From positions 3,348,001 to 3,412,000 of the forward strand of contig NC_072896.1 of the NCBI RefSeq assembly GCF_027943255.1: DNA of 64,000 nt, given 5' to 3'. Below the pieces are notes generated by a model. That model was not told where the DNA came from, ran no database searches, and worked only from the letters and a program-made list of their open reading frames with translations. This DNA is from Anastrepha obliqua (Eukaryota; Arthropoda; Insecta; Diptera; Tephritidae). A program made the translations under genes and the position numbers. Positions 1 through 11,644 of this stretch are shown here, one piece after another. Within the stretch, counting starts at the first letter, position 1; each line of letters starts with the position of its first letter.

Positions 1-45
1 ATAAACAATAAAATTAAAAAGAAATCTAAAACAAACAAAACAATG

Positions 46-580
46 AAATAAAATAAAATAAAATAAAATAAAATAAAATAAAATAAAATAAAATAAAATA
101 AAATAAAATAAAATAAAATAAAATAAAATAAAATAAAATAAAATAAAATAAAATAAAATAAAATAAAATAAAATAAAATAAAATAAAATAAAATAAAATA
201 AAATAAAATAAAATAAAATAAAATAAAATAAAATAAAATAAAATAAGATAAAATAAAATAAAATAAAATAAAATAAAATAAAATAAAATAAAATAAAATA
301 AAATAAAATAAAATAAAATAAAATAAAATAAAATAAAATAAAATAAAATAAAATAAAATAAAATAAAATAAAATAAAATAAAATAAAATAAAATAAAATA
401 AAATAAAATAAAATAAAATAAAATAAAATAAAATAAAATAAAATAAAATAAAATAAAATAAAATAAAATAAAATAAAATAAAATAAAATAAAATAAGATG
501 AAATAAAATAAAATAAAATAAAATAAAATAAAATAAAATAAAATAAAATAAAATAAAATAAAATAAAATAAAATAAAATA
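46..580. repeat. (AAATA)n pentanucleotide microsatellite, about 107 units
   Basis: Nearly pure AAATA repeat of about 535 bp, with single-base impurities near 247 and a short interruption near 497-501. It ends exactly where a truncated retrotransposon reverse transcriptase begins (581), and the same repeat resumes at the other end of that element (2292). The long open frame on the minus strand here is only a translation of the repeat. Confidence 0.97.
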
Positions 581-2291
581 TCGCCCAATTACTTGCTTAA
601 GTACCACATACAAGCTCTTGACAAAAATTATTGCTAATCGAATATACGAACATTGTGAAATTAACGGCATTTTATGTGAAGAACAGAAAGGTTGCAGGAA
701 GCGCACAATGGGCTGTAAAGATCAGCTTATTATAGACACTGTAATCACAGGAGTAGCTCTGAGAAGAAGGCGGAACCTAAGCGTTGCTTTTATTGACTAC
801 AAAAAAGCTTTTGATTCAATGCCGCATGATTACCTATTAGAAATATTAAGAATTTACAAAATCGATGCTGCCACTGTTGCCCTTTTGGGTCGCATAATCA
901 GCAAGTGGAATACTAAACTGGTATTAAATGGAACTGTTTCAAAACTAATCTCAATCAAACGTGGTATATTCCAAGGGGATGCCTTAAGCCCCCTATGGTT
1001 CTGCATTGGCCTCAACCCGCTTAGCAGGCTTCTTACACATAAGCAAAACGGCTTTACACTTAAAACAGAAATAAGAGAGCATACGTTCAACCATCTTCTA
1101 TTTGTTGATGACTTGAAACTTTACGCAAACAAAAAGCATAAGCTTCATGAGCTGATAGATGTCACTAAAGCTTTCAGTGATGACGCAGGAATGGAATTCG
1201 GGACAGATAAGTGCAAAATAATACATCTAATTAGAGGTCAGCTTGATGAAACCGAAGAAAACTACGCAGTAGATCAAAATATTATTATAGACAACTTGCA
1301 TAGCAGCGAATCTTATAAATATTTAGGATTTCTGCAACTTAAAGGAATCAACCACACGCTAGTAAAACAAAACCTCATTAACAAATTTGAGGCACGACTG
1401 AAAGCTGTATTAAAAACTAGTCTGAACAGTGGAAATAAATGCAAAGCAATTAATACCTGGGCCATACCTCTTTTGACATACTCGTTTGGAGTAATAAAAT
1501 GGTCTCAGACAGACATCCTTCGGATTGAAACGCTGATACGCACCACTTTTACAAAGTTCCAAAGCCATTACCCTCAAAGCGCTGTGGAAAGAATATCCCT
1601 TCCTCGAAACGTTGGTGGGAGAGGAATCATCAATATAGCGCGCCTACACTTCTCGCAAACTTTAAAGCTACGTACATATTTTCTAAGCAGCGAGTCCTAT
1701 CTATTTAAAGCTATCGCTAGGGCAGATAATGGCTTTACCCCGCTCAGTTTGATGGAGCAGAATTTCCCAGTACCTGAGGGGGTTAAATCCCCCGCAGAAA
1801 TGATCTCAGCATGGAAGGCAAAAACAATACACGGTGCCCATCCGCATGATCTCGAAATGGAATGGATAGACGCACAATCATCCAATTTATGGTTGAAAAA
1901 AGGAAAGCCATTTTCTGAAACAGAAGGTTTCGCAATCGCTATCCAAGACCGAGTTATTCCAACAAGGAATTTCCGAAGGTCGATACATGGCGAGGCAATA
2001 GAAGATAGATGCCGAAGGTGCGGCATTTACGGCGAAACAATCGACCATGTAATTGCTGGATGTAGCGTACTTGCCCCCCGTGAATATGTCATGAGACATA
2101 ACAATATAGCAAAGATCCTCCACCAACAACTTGCGATAAAACACGGTCTCTTACAAGCAGAAGTCTTGTATTTTAAATATGAACCAAAGGCAATATTGGA
2201 ACTTGGACTACGCTCCACCAGAGCACAATCCCTTGAAAATTTTATCCGGGATGTGTAATCTCCGGCAATAGCCGAGATGGATTAAGCTCAA
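581..2291 (+). mobile_element. 5'-truncated R4/Dong-like non-LTR retrotransposon inside (AAATA)n
   Basis: The element starts abruptly inside the reverse transcriptase domain (first residues RPITCLSTTYKLL, a conserved R2/R4-clade motif) and ends after a short 3' UTR that runs into AAATA repeats. Both flanks are the same pentanucleotide microsatellite. R4-clade elements such as Dong are known to insert in simple repeats (TAA)n, so a microsatellite target is plausible. The 5' truncation is typical of target-primed reverse transcription. No target duplication can be recognised because both flanks are repeats. Confidence 0.8.
582..2258 (+). CDS. Truncated R4/Dong-clade pol: RT, zinc knuckle, remnant of endonuclease domain
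   Basis: One uninterrupted frame of about 558 codons without its own start, so a fragment of a longer pol. Visible RT motifs in order: RPITCL at the edge of the fragment, motif A (FIDYKKAFDS), motif B (FQGDALSPLW), motif C as LFVDDLKLYA (FVDD instead of the common FADD), then YKYLGFLQL. Near codon 475 there is a C-x2-C-x8-H-x4-C zinc knuckle (CRRCG...DHVIAGC), which in R2/R4 elements precedes a restriction-enzyme-like endonuclease. The frame stops about 60 codons later, before the PD...K catalytic core expected for that endonuclease, so the copy lacks its nuclease. It would have copied its own RNA at a nicked target. The intact frame suggests a fairly young insertion. Family call is from motifs only; R2 or NeSL relatives are the alternative. 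Confidence 0.8.
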   Translation, partial: RPITCLSTTYKLLTKIIANRIYEHCEINGILCEEQKGCRKRTMGCKDQLIIDTVITGVALRRRRNLSVAFIDYKKAFDSMPHDYLLEILRIYKIDAATVALLGRIISKWNTKLVLNGTVSKLISIKRGIFQGDALSPLWFCIGLNPLSRLLTHKQNGFTLKTEIREHTFNHLLFVDDLKLYANKKHKLHELIDVTKAFSDDAGMEFGTDKCKIIHLIRGQLDETEENYAVDQNIIIDNLHSSESYKYLGFLQLKGINHTLVKQNLINKFEARLKAVLKTSLNSGNKCKAINTWAIPLLTYSFGVIKWSQTDILRIETLIRTTFTKFQSHYPQSAVERISLPRNVGGRGIINIARLHFSQTLKLRTYFLSSESYLFKAIARADNGFTPLSLMEQNFPVPEGVKSPAEMISAWKAKTIHGAHPHDLEMEWIDAQSSNLWLKKGKPFSETEGFAIAIQDRVIPTRNFRRSIHGEAIEDRCRRCGIYGETIDHVIAGCSVLAPREYVMRHNNIAKILHQQLAIKHGLLQAEVLYFKYEPKAILELGLRSTRAQSLENFIRDV

Positions 2292-2676
2292 ATAAAAAAT
2301 AAAATAAAATAAAATAAAATAAAATAAAATAAAATAAAATAAAATAAAATAAAATAAATTAAAATAAAATAAAATAAAATAAAATAAAATAAAATAAAAT
2401 AAAATAAAATAAAATAAAATAAAATAAAATAAAATAAAATAAAATAAAATAAAATAAAATAAAATAAAATAAAATAAAATAAAATAAAATAAAATAAAAT
2501 AAAATAAAATAAAATAAAATAAAATAAAATAAAATAAAATAAAATAAAATAAAATAAAATAAAATAAAATAAAATAAAATAAAATAAAATAAAATAAAAT
2601 AAAATAAAATAAAATAAAATAAAATAAAATAAAATAAAATAAAATAAAATAAAATAAAATAATATAAAATAAAATA
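2292..2676. repeat. (AAATA)n microsatellite on the 3' side of the R4/Dong-like element, about 77 units
   Basis: Same pentanucleotide as at 46-580, with interruptions near 2358 and 2662. It could be the original target repeat, or the element's own 3' tail grown by slippage. Confidence 0.95.
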
Positions 2677-2689
2677 ACGAAACCTATTC

Positions 2690-3914
2690 GAAACTTTGGA
2701 ATCTTTGGACCACCGTTCGAAAACTGAGATATGCTGGACTAAAAATTTTTCCTCCTAAGCCTTACTTTAAGAAGTACGTCGCCTTTAATAATAATCTTGA
2801 AATTGATGCGGCTTATACGGATGTTTGCAAGGTTTTCGATAAAGACTACCACTCAACCTTAAGGGGGGAGCCTGGTTTATAAGGTCAAAAAAATCAATAT
2901 TTCTTTTTTCGTTTTAAGCGATTCCTAATATATTTCAGAATATTCACACAAAGTTACAGAGCCTAATTCTCAATATTTCCGTAGATACAAAGCCAAAGGT
3001 AGGCGAGCGTTAGGTAGCTACGCTGTGACCGGACAGCTATAGTACAAACTTTATATTCTTTTCTCGACTTTTCATTTTTATGATTTCTTTGAATTGGCAT
3101 ACATGAATGAAAAAAAACTAATGAACCTTTTGAAATGAATCATAGCTTGTTCCCTTCAGTATTAAATTCTCTTATATTTGAACTAACAAAATGGATAAAC
3201 AAAATTTTTCAAGATTTTTATACCAAGTTGAAGTGAATTTTTTTTTATATAGAAAGGCATTTTTTCTTTAAAACCTCCAAAAAGTTGAAATTTTGGAATT
3301 TGTCCCAGTTTTCTTAGTTCATCTAGAATAAAAAATCATGATAATTAGAAATCCATTTGAATTTTTTGCTTTAGATAATAATTACGAGCTGTATCTTGTA
3401 CGCCAGTTGGAAACTCCAGCGTTGCAGCGCTACACTAATTTCTATGTCAAACATTTTTTCAACTTATTTTAACCAGTACAAACATTTTTTATACTTTTTA
3501 AATGTTCATTAAAAGATAGAAAAAACTTTGCAGTGCTAAATTAATTTTTTCCTTCAAAAAAAAAAAAAAAAATCGCTAAGAGATACAATTTTTAGAAATC
3601 ATAAACCAGGCTCCCCCCTTAATCGCCAAACTAATAAGTTTTGAGTTTCACTCAACTTTCCTTAAATGGATAAAGTCGTACCTTTTCAATCGTGAATATG
3701 TAGTCGTTGTCGGTAACGTATCATCTTATGGTGTCCCTCAGGGCAGCAGTTTAGACCCTTTGTTCTTTGTAATTTTTTTTAATGGCACATCTGAATCTTT
3801 TCATTTCCCTGAGTTTCTTTTATATGAGGACGACTTCAACATTTATGAAACTGCATTAAGTCTGTCTGATTCATACAATCTTCAATCAGACCTCAACAAC
3901 ATCGTGACGTGGTA
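2690..3914 (+). pseudogene. Jockey-like non-LTR reverse transcriptase relic, split by a MITE
   Basis: Two blocks of one RT frame flank the MITE at 2863-3618. The left block reads AYTDVCKVFDKDYHSTL (motif A region); the right block resumes with IAKLISFEF, then FLKWIKSYL, GVPQGSSLDPL (motif B) and LLYEDDFNIYE (motif C with the Ala changed to Glu), ending near LQSDLNNIVTW. If one TTAA and the MITE are removed, the frame joins exactly. There are stops and no complete ORF, so the copy is dead. A related RT relic lies at 46020-46330. Confidence 0.75.
2863..3618. mobile_element. TTAA-flanked MITE (A), 756 bp
   Basis: Perfect 18-bp terminal inverted repeats GGGGGGAGCCTGGTTTAT, flanked on both sides by TTAA (2859-2862 and 3619-3622). 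The interior is AT-rich with no coding. TTAA duplications belong to the piggyBac and Kolobok superfamilies. The insertion splits an RT relic whose frame is restored on excision, which independently confirms both ends. Confidence 0.9.
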
Positions 3915-4145
3915 GGATAGGGTAGGTCCACAAATGGCGGGACCTACAGTTTTAAGCCGACTACGAATGGCAGATATTTTTTATGAGGAAGTTTTTTATA
4001 GCAGAAATACGCCCGGAGGTTTGCCATTGCCTGCCGAGGGGCAACAGCCATTAAAAAAACTGTTTCTTTATTTTGGTGTTGGTTGGTTCTTGACTACCGT
4101 TCGAAAGGGCCCAGGTTCGAGTCTCTGAGCATGAAACATCAAATG
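3915..4145. mobile_element. Rearranged tRNA-derived SINE: body on -, tRNA-like head on +
   Basis: The part 3925-4070 matches the minus-strand body of the SINE seen at 43043 and 50118 (GGACCTACAGTTT, TTGCCATTGCCTGCCGAGG). The part 4080-4145 instead carries the tRNA-like head in the plus direction (GGTTGGT...TGACTACCGTTCG, B-box-like GGTTCGAGTCTC, then ATGAAACATCAAAT). Body and head therefore have opposite orientation, so this is a rearranged or twice-inserted copy. Confidence 0.65.
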
Positions 4146-7100
4146 ATTCAACAGTTTATGTCGGACCAAAATCGACAACAGCGAGTTATTGGATCAAAAC
4201 TCTTTCTAAACAAAATTACATAAACACCCTGAAGTGTCTGAGATGTTATGGTTTTTTCGGGTTCTAGGAACAGTAATGTAACCCTGAATTGATAGTGTAC
4301 GCAGCGGTGGCAACCTAGTTATCTTTCAGTAAGACTCTGCTCCTACACACAAAGCGATGCCGACACAAAATTGAGTGGCTGAAAATTTCCATGACCACAC
4401 AATAATGAACTTATGGCCGCCCAACTCCTTAGGGGGAGTCCAAAAAGCGTCCTCATAATCTTCTCTGAAGGCTGCAATTAATACCGTTATGGTCAATATG
4501 GAGTATTTGATTCGGACATGCAATCGTTTCCGGACCCGGTTCGAGGAGGTTAGATTAGACTAGATTAGATTTGTGGGGGGTTGGAGGTTATTGCAGCTAA
4601 TGCAAATTTTATTAAAGAATTTCATACATATATAATAAGTTAATTCTTGAAGTTTCATTAAATTTGATTGAGAATAAAAGCTCATTAGTTTTACTTTCAA
4701 GCCATCATCAGATACCGTACGCACCCTGTATATATACACCGCATATCACTGCACCAATAATTGAATACAGCTCGAGATACCTATATTTTCTTACAATAAA
4801 CACTTCTTTACAAAGAACTACTGAATTTCGCAAAAATAATTACTCGTTTCTTACTAAAAAGCTGAGAAAATTCATTCACAACGTAGCCCTGATTAAACTT
4901 AATATTTCCTACTGAGTGCAAACGGCAAATTCCCATTTCTCCGCGTAAATTTTACTCATATTCGTCATAGTTCAAAATGTTAAAAACAGAAATGAAATCT
5001 ATTTGTGGCTGTAATAGTGGACGCACTTATTTCACGCGCTCCAAATGTAATTTTCTATTTACAAAAGTCAGGCGACTGCACAGATGCTTGGGCATTTCCT
5101 GCTTTCAATTGCGCTGCATTATTACATATGCACTTCATTTCGCACATATATACTTGTATGCTTGCATCTATATACATACATATGTATGTATGTGTGTACA
5201 TGTGGACAAGCACATTCAATAAATATTAGCTGGGATCCGTGGAATTGGTTGCTGACCAGCACACACCCGTAGAACCAGTTTAATTTGTATTTTGTTGCAA
5301 AACTTGCTGAAAAATAGAAACACAAATAAAAAAGTCAAACATTTATGCGCATTAAATACGCGAAAACATTACAAGATTTATATTATATACGTAACATTTG
5401 TCTGCTAACAGCTAAGTTGTAAGACTTTTGGCAGTAGTAAAAGTGGCTGAAATGAAAATAAAAACGAAAATGAAAATGTTTTTAGAAAAACAAAAGCACA
5501 ACTAAAAAAAGCCAAATGCAACTCAATTGGTGCACCACAATCGAATTTGCGCATGCGCCGCTGATCAACGTTGGCTGTGCAAAGCTGCTTCACTGGAGTA
5601 GAGCAAACTTTCAGGATGCCACGCAACGACGAACAAACTAAACCGTTTAAATGGGCAGTAGTTAATGCCTTGTCTATTTCTTCGTCTCTCTGTCTGTTCG
5701 TCTGTCTGTGTGTCTGTCAACGACGCTGTGCCATTATGACGTAAGCGCAAGGCACTGCCTTCCATTGGCCAGCTTCTTAGCAATCGCATGTGGCACAGTT
5801 TGCTTGCTAATCCAGTGCAATGTCCAGCAGCTGGTTGCGTCCAAAGACCAACTTCAATAACAAAAACAATTGCATTTAGGCGTGCGCTGTTTATGTTTAT
5901 GTATTTTATATGTGATGTGCGTGTATGTGTGCATTGTTGTTATGCTAAAGACAATCTCCGGCTCGGGTTACATGCGCGCCCACCGCTGGGTTGGTTGAGG
6001 TTAATAACATCAGAAAGTGGAATTGTAGGTGAAAATTTGCAATAATGAAAATTTGATTGCTTTAGCTTTTACGGCATGGCTTTATTTTGGTGTGCGTTTG
6101 TGTATGTGTGTGTGCACTAAGACCGAGGCGAATAAGTATGAATGAGATATGAACTAATTTCTGGTATTTTATGTTGCATAAACATTTTTAATTTGTGCTT
6201 TTGAATTGATAATTAATATTCAGTACGTAAACTGGAGTAAAATAGATTCTGGGTAATTTATTTATTAATTGTTTTTTAATAATTTACTTAGTGGCTTAAA
6301 CTGTCTTCACTTGCGTGTCAACACTCAACGATGCTAACAGCTTTTCTGGGTGCGTAAAACTGCACAGTTTACAAATTTTAAGGAAATTTCTGAACTGCAG
6401 CATTTTAGTGGCATTTCTTGTGTAACCGTCTCAAGTATTATAAGTTTTTCTGGTAATTTCTATTCTACTGCAAGAATCTGTTCTTTAGAACTCTGAAGAA
6501 AATTAGCTATTGTATAATAATCTGAATTCTTTTTGGCAGATCAAACCCCCAAAATGCTCACCTAAACTCATGTTAACTCATCTCAATTCACCTCTCCTCA
6601 AGTCTCCTTATATGTATGTATGTATGTTATATATACATAAAATGCGTTTTATGATCAGATCACAGGAATTTATTGGCCTGCTTTATTTAGTTTATTTGTT
6701 TCTTATTCAACTTCAAAAACTTTTATATGGAAACATAGCTCATTCTACTACGAACTCCATGTAAATCCAAGTTTCAAACTTTATATAAATTAAAAACAAT
6801 TAACCAATTCTAATAAATATTTCAAACTTTTTAATAGGGCTCTCAAAAATTTTCAAGTGTGGAGTTTTATAGTTCATTAAATTTTGGTATAATAAAGTGC
6901 AAGCTTGAAGTGCCTTAAAAATCGTGTTAATTTTTGCCAATTTTTTTTGGTAACGGTATTGGATTTTTTCGTACATAACGAATGCTCCAAATTTTTTTAT
7001 GGGAACATACTTAAAGAATATCATAAATGTCCACATACAAAGTTACACAGAAAGTCGTAGATACTTGAGGGCATCACATATTATCAAGGTAATTTCCAAT

Positions 7101-8119
7101 TAATTCATTATGTGACATGATGTCCGAAACGAATTTTCGTTATATTCATTTGTTTATTTCGTTCTTTCAAATGTTAATTCGGGTGTTCGATTTTTTTTTT
7201 CTATCTTCAGTTAAAGAGCATGCCAGTTAATAAGAATTATCAGTAAATCACCAACTAATCCAAGCTTTAATAGTTAAAAATGACTGCTTAATAAAGTTTA
7301 TAAATTAAAATTTTTCACAAAGGGTTTCGTTCTTCTCACCATTAAAAAAATTTTTTTCCTATGGACACTACTTTGCAAACTACTGCACAAACAAGTAAGT
7401 CTTTTGGGCACTTTCCTGGTGTGGAGACGTGAAAATTGAAGATCAATTCTTCATTAGATCAGTTCTTTATTTACAAAAAAAAAAATCTTTTTTCAATCAC
7501 AATAATAAAAAAATTGCTTCCCCTGACGTAACACATGCCACTGGCATAACTGATTGGGCTACTCAGGTACGTTTGGAAAACAAATTTCAGTCGATTATTC
7601 ATCAGGAGATATGTTCCTATGGTGGGTAGCAGATTTAGAAAAAAAAAATATTGTTTCTTATTTTATCTATTTATTGGAAAAACTAAAAAAAAGGATTTTT
7701 TTCACGTGAAACGGGTAGGGTAGGAAATAATGTATGGTTCCATGAAAAAATGGCCGACAAGATCTTGCGGTTTGGTAGTATTGCACATCTTTTTCTAGGG
7801 CCACGTGAAAAATATTGTTAATGCCAATAAGTCCGAGATGATTCCAGGGCTGAGAAACAAAATTAAATGTTGTGCGTTGCAAATGGCTGAACTATGCCAA
7901 AAAGTCTTGTACAAGTTTCATATGCGCGTGCCGTGTTGCCACAGTAGTCTTGATGGCCATTTATTGGAGATGGTATTTTGCACAAAAATATTTTATTTGC
8001 AACAGAAAATCTGCGGTTTCATTGAATCATTTATTATTTTCAAGATTTTTCTGATATAAAAAACTGACGTATAAAGAACACAACAAAATTTATTGACATA
8101 AAAATGCCCCCAGGCGGAC
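4146..8119. other. AT-rich non-coding stretch
   Basis: I see no gene, transposase or RT motif here. It holds short simple repeats (for example TTAGA-like units near 4550-4570 and a TATG/CATA tract near 5165-5205) and scattered short frames without recognisable domains. Confidence 0.5.
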
Positions 8120-8124
8120 ACACT

Positions 8125-8262
8125 GTGGAAATAAAACATCAATAAGACGTTTCTCTTTAACAGCGATCGCCCCTTGGCAGGCAATGGCAAACCACTTAGT
8201 GCTGTGCAATGGACTTCTGTGAAAATGTACTCGCAAAAACCATCAGCCATTCTGAGGCCGTA
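8125..8262 (+). mobile_element. Decayed tRNA-derived SINE fragment
   Basis: Contains the SINE body core AGCGATCGCCCC...GGCAGGCAATGGCAAACC (8160-8195), preceded by AAAACATCAATAAGACG, which follows the tRNA head in other copies. The tRNA-like head itself is not recognisable. The 3' part is strongly diverged. Confidence 0.6.
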
Positions 8263-9625
8263 CTCTTGTAATTACACCTCTTTCTGCGCGCCTGTAGGCC
8301 ACAGACAAAAATTGTAACCAAATCAGACCGTGCGAATATTCAAGCTTTGGGGGAAAAAACACAAAACCATTAATAAGTGCTAAATACTTTGCAGCTCCTT
8401 GGAATTTTATTGGCTCAATGCTGGTCAAGAGTCTGCCAATTTGTTTTTCATAATGGCTTTATGTTTCTTTTTTTATGTGAACAAACAATAACGACTGGCA
8501 GCTTCCGTTCAACATTCAACTAGCAAATGACTTATTTACTTAACACCGAGGCATACACGAGTATGTGGCTTACCCTGCTATAAACATAAATTATAAGGAA
8601 ATTTCATCACCTGCACGCTTGCAACGGAAATCGCCTTTGGCTGCGATGGAATTACGTAAAGGAAAAAAAGCTCACAGGTGGTGGCTACTGGCGGCAACTG
8701 CGCGTCACCCGATCGCTTTGCATGCTTTGAAGTGTTGTTGTTGTTTATATCTTGAAATGTCTCATGTGTTCTACTTTCATTTTTTTGTTTTTTTTTGAAT
8801 TTGTAGTTACAAAGAATCTTGTATCTGAGTTATATTTTCGTTTCTTTTTTTTTCTTGCGGGTGACAACGCCGACTACGAAACGGTTGACACAGCGCAGCT
8901 TTGTAGACTTGACTCTTCAAATTATTGAATTTCAAAGAGTTGGTATTTTGTTAGAATAGTTGCGCATATTATTTGTTGCCACAATAGCACTTGAGGTTTC
9001 TGACCGCAGATCTTTGCACAAGTGCCGCCAGCACCGTTAACGTTGAGCCATTGAGTTGCCGAAACGGAAGTGGCAAGTGTAAGAGAATCGCATGCAACTT
9101 TTTCGTATGTGACAATAGAACTTATAAGTGCAACACATAACGGTAGTAGTTGTGTTGCAAAATAAGCTCCAAATAAAAAATAAACAAAATGTATCAAAAG
9201 CGTAATTAAACACCACATTTCTGATTGTTGAATGTGGTTTGAATTAGTTGTTCTTTTTTTCAACTCATACACAGCCACTATTGACAGTTACTCGCTAGCT
9301 TGTTTGCTCGTTTGCTCGTCAATTGCGAAAAGTTGTTTGGTGACACTGGCGGCGTTATTAATACCGAAATCAAATATAAGACTTTTATGGTTAATAAATA
9401 TGAAGCAATATTTATGTATGCGTGCATGTGGCAACCAACGATTGGTATCATAACTTTTCAAGTGTCATAACTTTTCAAATGAAGTAACAGAATTGCATGC
9501 AGCGATGTGAAGGGTGAGCCGCACAAAATACCTACATATATTTGCATTCACCAAATCATTGAAATTGTAATTGAATTCGTAAAAGAATTCACAGTTTGTT
9601 TCAAAAGTTTGTATAGTTGGAAATC
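8263..9625. other. AT-rich non-coding stretch
   Basis: No coding motif, RNA gene or recognisable repeat. Short open frames on both strands lack domains or homology that I can name. Confidence 0.45.
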
Positions 9626-9629
9626 TCTA

Positions 9630-11185
9630 CTGCGAGTCTCCTAAATTTAGCTAGAATTCTGACGAACGAGTTCTTACACTCGAATAGCTTTGCCAGATAT
9701 TTAATAGGCTTACCTTTCACCCACTTTACATGCTCAGTGACCCATTCAACTTTGCTTTACTGGGTCCGGGTGCCAAAGAGAAAGAAGCGACTACAGACAT
9801 TTCAGCCATAAAAACGTATCTCCTCTAACTTTTAAGCGCGGAATGAGGACAGACGCACAAAAGGTGTTCTAAAGTTTCCTCAACATCCACTCTGCATTTC
9901 CAACATTTGTCCGTGTTAGCAATCCCTATCTTGTACGCACGTACAGCCAATAGTTTATGGCCAGTTAGCATAATACATAAGTACAAATTGAGTCAGTTTC
10001 TTGTCGTTAGATCTACACATAACTTCTGCTGTTTGCTTGCGGTCAAATTAGCCCATCTAGCTTCTACTAGTTTTTACATGTAGTCGTCCATTTCATTGGA
10101 TATTGTATATTTTTCAAGTGGTAGTCTAACAGCACTTTTTGCTATCTCATCTACTATTTCGTTCCTCATAATGCCTTTGTGACCAGGTACCTAGTAGATA
10201 TGTAGCATTCTGTTTGCGGCTAGCCTTTCCATGGCCTGCCTGCTCCGTCGAACATTTTTGGACTTAATACAATATGAGTTTATTGCTTTTATTGCTGCTT
10301 GACTGTCCACGTATATATTAATTGTTGAGTTCCTTCTTGTTCTAGTGTAGGCTAGCTCCGAGGCCTTCCCCACAACAAAAACTTCCGCTTGGAAAATACT
10401 GCTGTGGTCTGGCAGCTTGATAGGCTGCCTTATCCCTACTTTTGAGCAGTAAATGCCCGCTCCCATTCCGTCTAAAGTTTTAGAGCCGTCTGTAGGGATG
10501 TGAAAAGTTCTATAGCCAGGCTTCATGCCTTTGTGCCATCCCTCCTCTTCAATTGTAATGCGAAACCTTCTCTCCCAATTAAAGTACGGAGTCATGTAGT
10601 CTGTGCAACCTGAGCTCCATTTTCCTATTGAGCTGTGACCGAAGGTTATGTAGGTGAATACTCCAGCAGCCACCAACCTCCTCGCGGATTTCGTTGCCAG
10701 GTTTTTCGCCATAAGGTCAATAGGTGACATGCTGCGTATCATTTTCAGCGCCCCGTTGGAGTGGTTTTTATCGCTCCTGTTATGCACAGAACAGCGAGTC
10801 GCTGAGTCCTTTCCAGTGGCATTAAGTATGTCAGTTTTCGTGTCACAGTCCACCATACTAAGGCCCCATACAGCAATATCGGTCTAACTACTGCCGTGTA
10901 GCACCAATGCATCAGAGAGGGTGAAAGACCCCAAATAATGCCCAGCATTCTTTTACATGCGTACAACGCATTACTGGCCTTTTCACCCTTTCCTCAACAT
11001 TGTGCTTCCCCAGCAATTTACTGTCTCGTATTACTCCGAGGTACCTTTCATGATCTTTGAGAAGTAGTTCGTTGTTGCGTAGCTTCGGGAGGTTCCACTT
11101 CGGGACCTTGTACTTCCTGGTAAAAAGTACCATGTCCGTTTTTCCGGCGTTTATCCCTAGCCTTGCGCGAGATGTCCATTGGTGT
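9630..11185 (-). pseudogene. LOA/I-like non-LTR retrotransposon relic: RT C-terminus, RNase H, zinc knuckle
   Basis: Reading from 11185 downward: INAGKTDMVLFTRKYK and YLGVIRDSKL (end of RT), then the thumb region RMLGIIWGLSP and LYGALVWW. After a frameshift the RNase H domain follows (10191-10856), with Asp in IPTDGSK, Glu in FQAEVFVV and Asp in IYVDSQAA, then the C-terminal VPGHKGIM. Near 9870-9920 the translation CWKC...HLLCVCPHS gives a CCHC-like knuckle, and matching sequence goes on to about 9640. There are several frameshifts and stops. The 5' part (endonuclease and RT core) is missing; the break lies at about 11185. RNase H in this position is typical of the I and LOA groups; the exact clade is uncertain. 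Confidence 0.75.
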
Positions 11186-11640
11186 AATGTTCACAAAAAT
11201 TTTTAACTAAAAGTTTTTTTTTTTATTTTTTTTTAGTTTTTCTTTTTTTTAATTTTTTTTCATGACAATAAATCTGGTTTCGAAATTTTTAACTAAAATT
11301 TTTTCGGAACTTTTTTTCTTGTCGAAATTTTAAAATTTGTGTGACAAAAATTTTTCCGTGTAATTTGTCTTATAAATTAAACAAAAAAAATATTTTAACT
11401 GTTAAAAAGGACCGTGGATACAACACTTAAAAAAATTCATACCAAAGTTTTTCATAAATTTGATAAGTCTGAAGATTATAGTTTTGTTTAATTTTTTTCA
11501 CTTTAGTTCTTATACTTCAGCCTACAAATAAACTAATTTTTAGAAAAATTAACTGCAATGTCCAAAATACTTGGTTCACTTGACATGGAATAGCTCAAAT
11601 ATATGGGGATAGAGAAAATTTTTTTTATGAAAAAGAAAGG
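11186..11640. other. AT-rich spacer between two retrotransposon relics
   Basis: Very T/A-rich sequence with poly-T runs and no coding or repeat features that I recognise. Confidence 0.4.
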
Positions 11641-11644
11641 GTTG

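Noticed and set aside
26..706. 226-codon open frame on the minus strand
   Set aside because: It is a translation of the AAATA microsatellite (repeating Phe-Ile-Leu-Phe-Tyr), not a protein gene.
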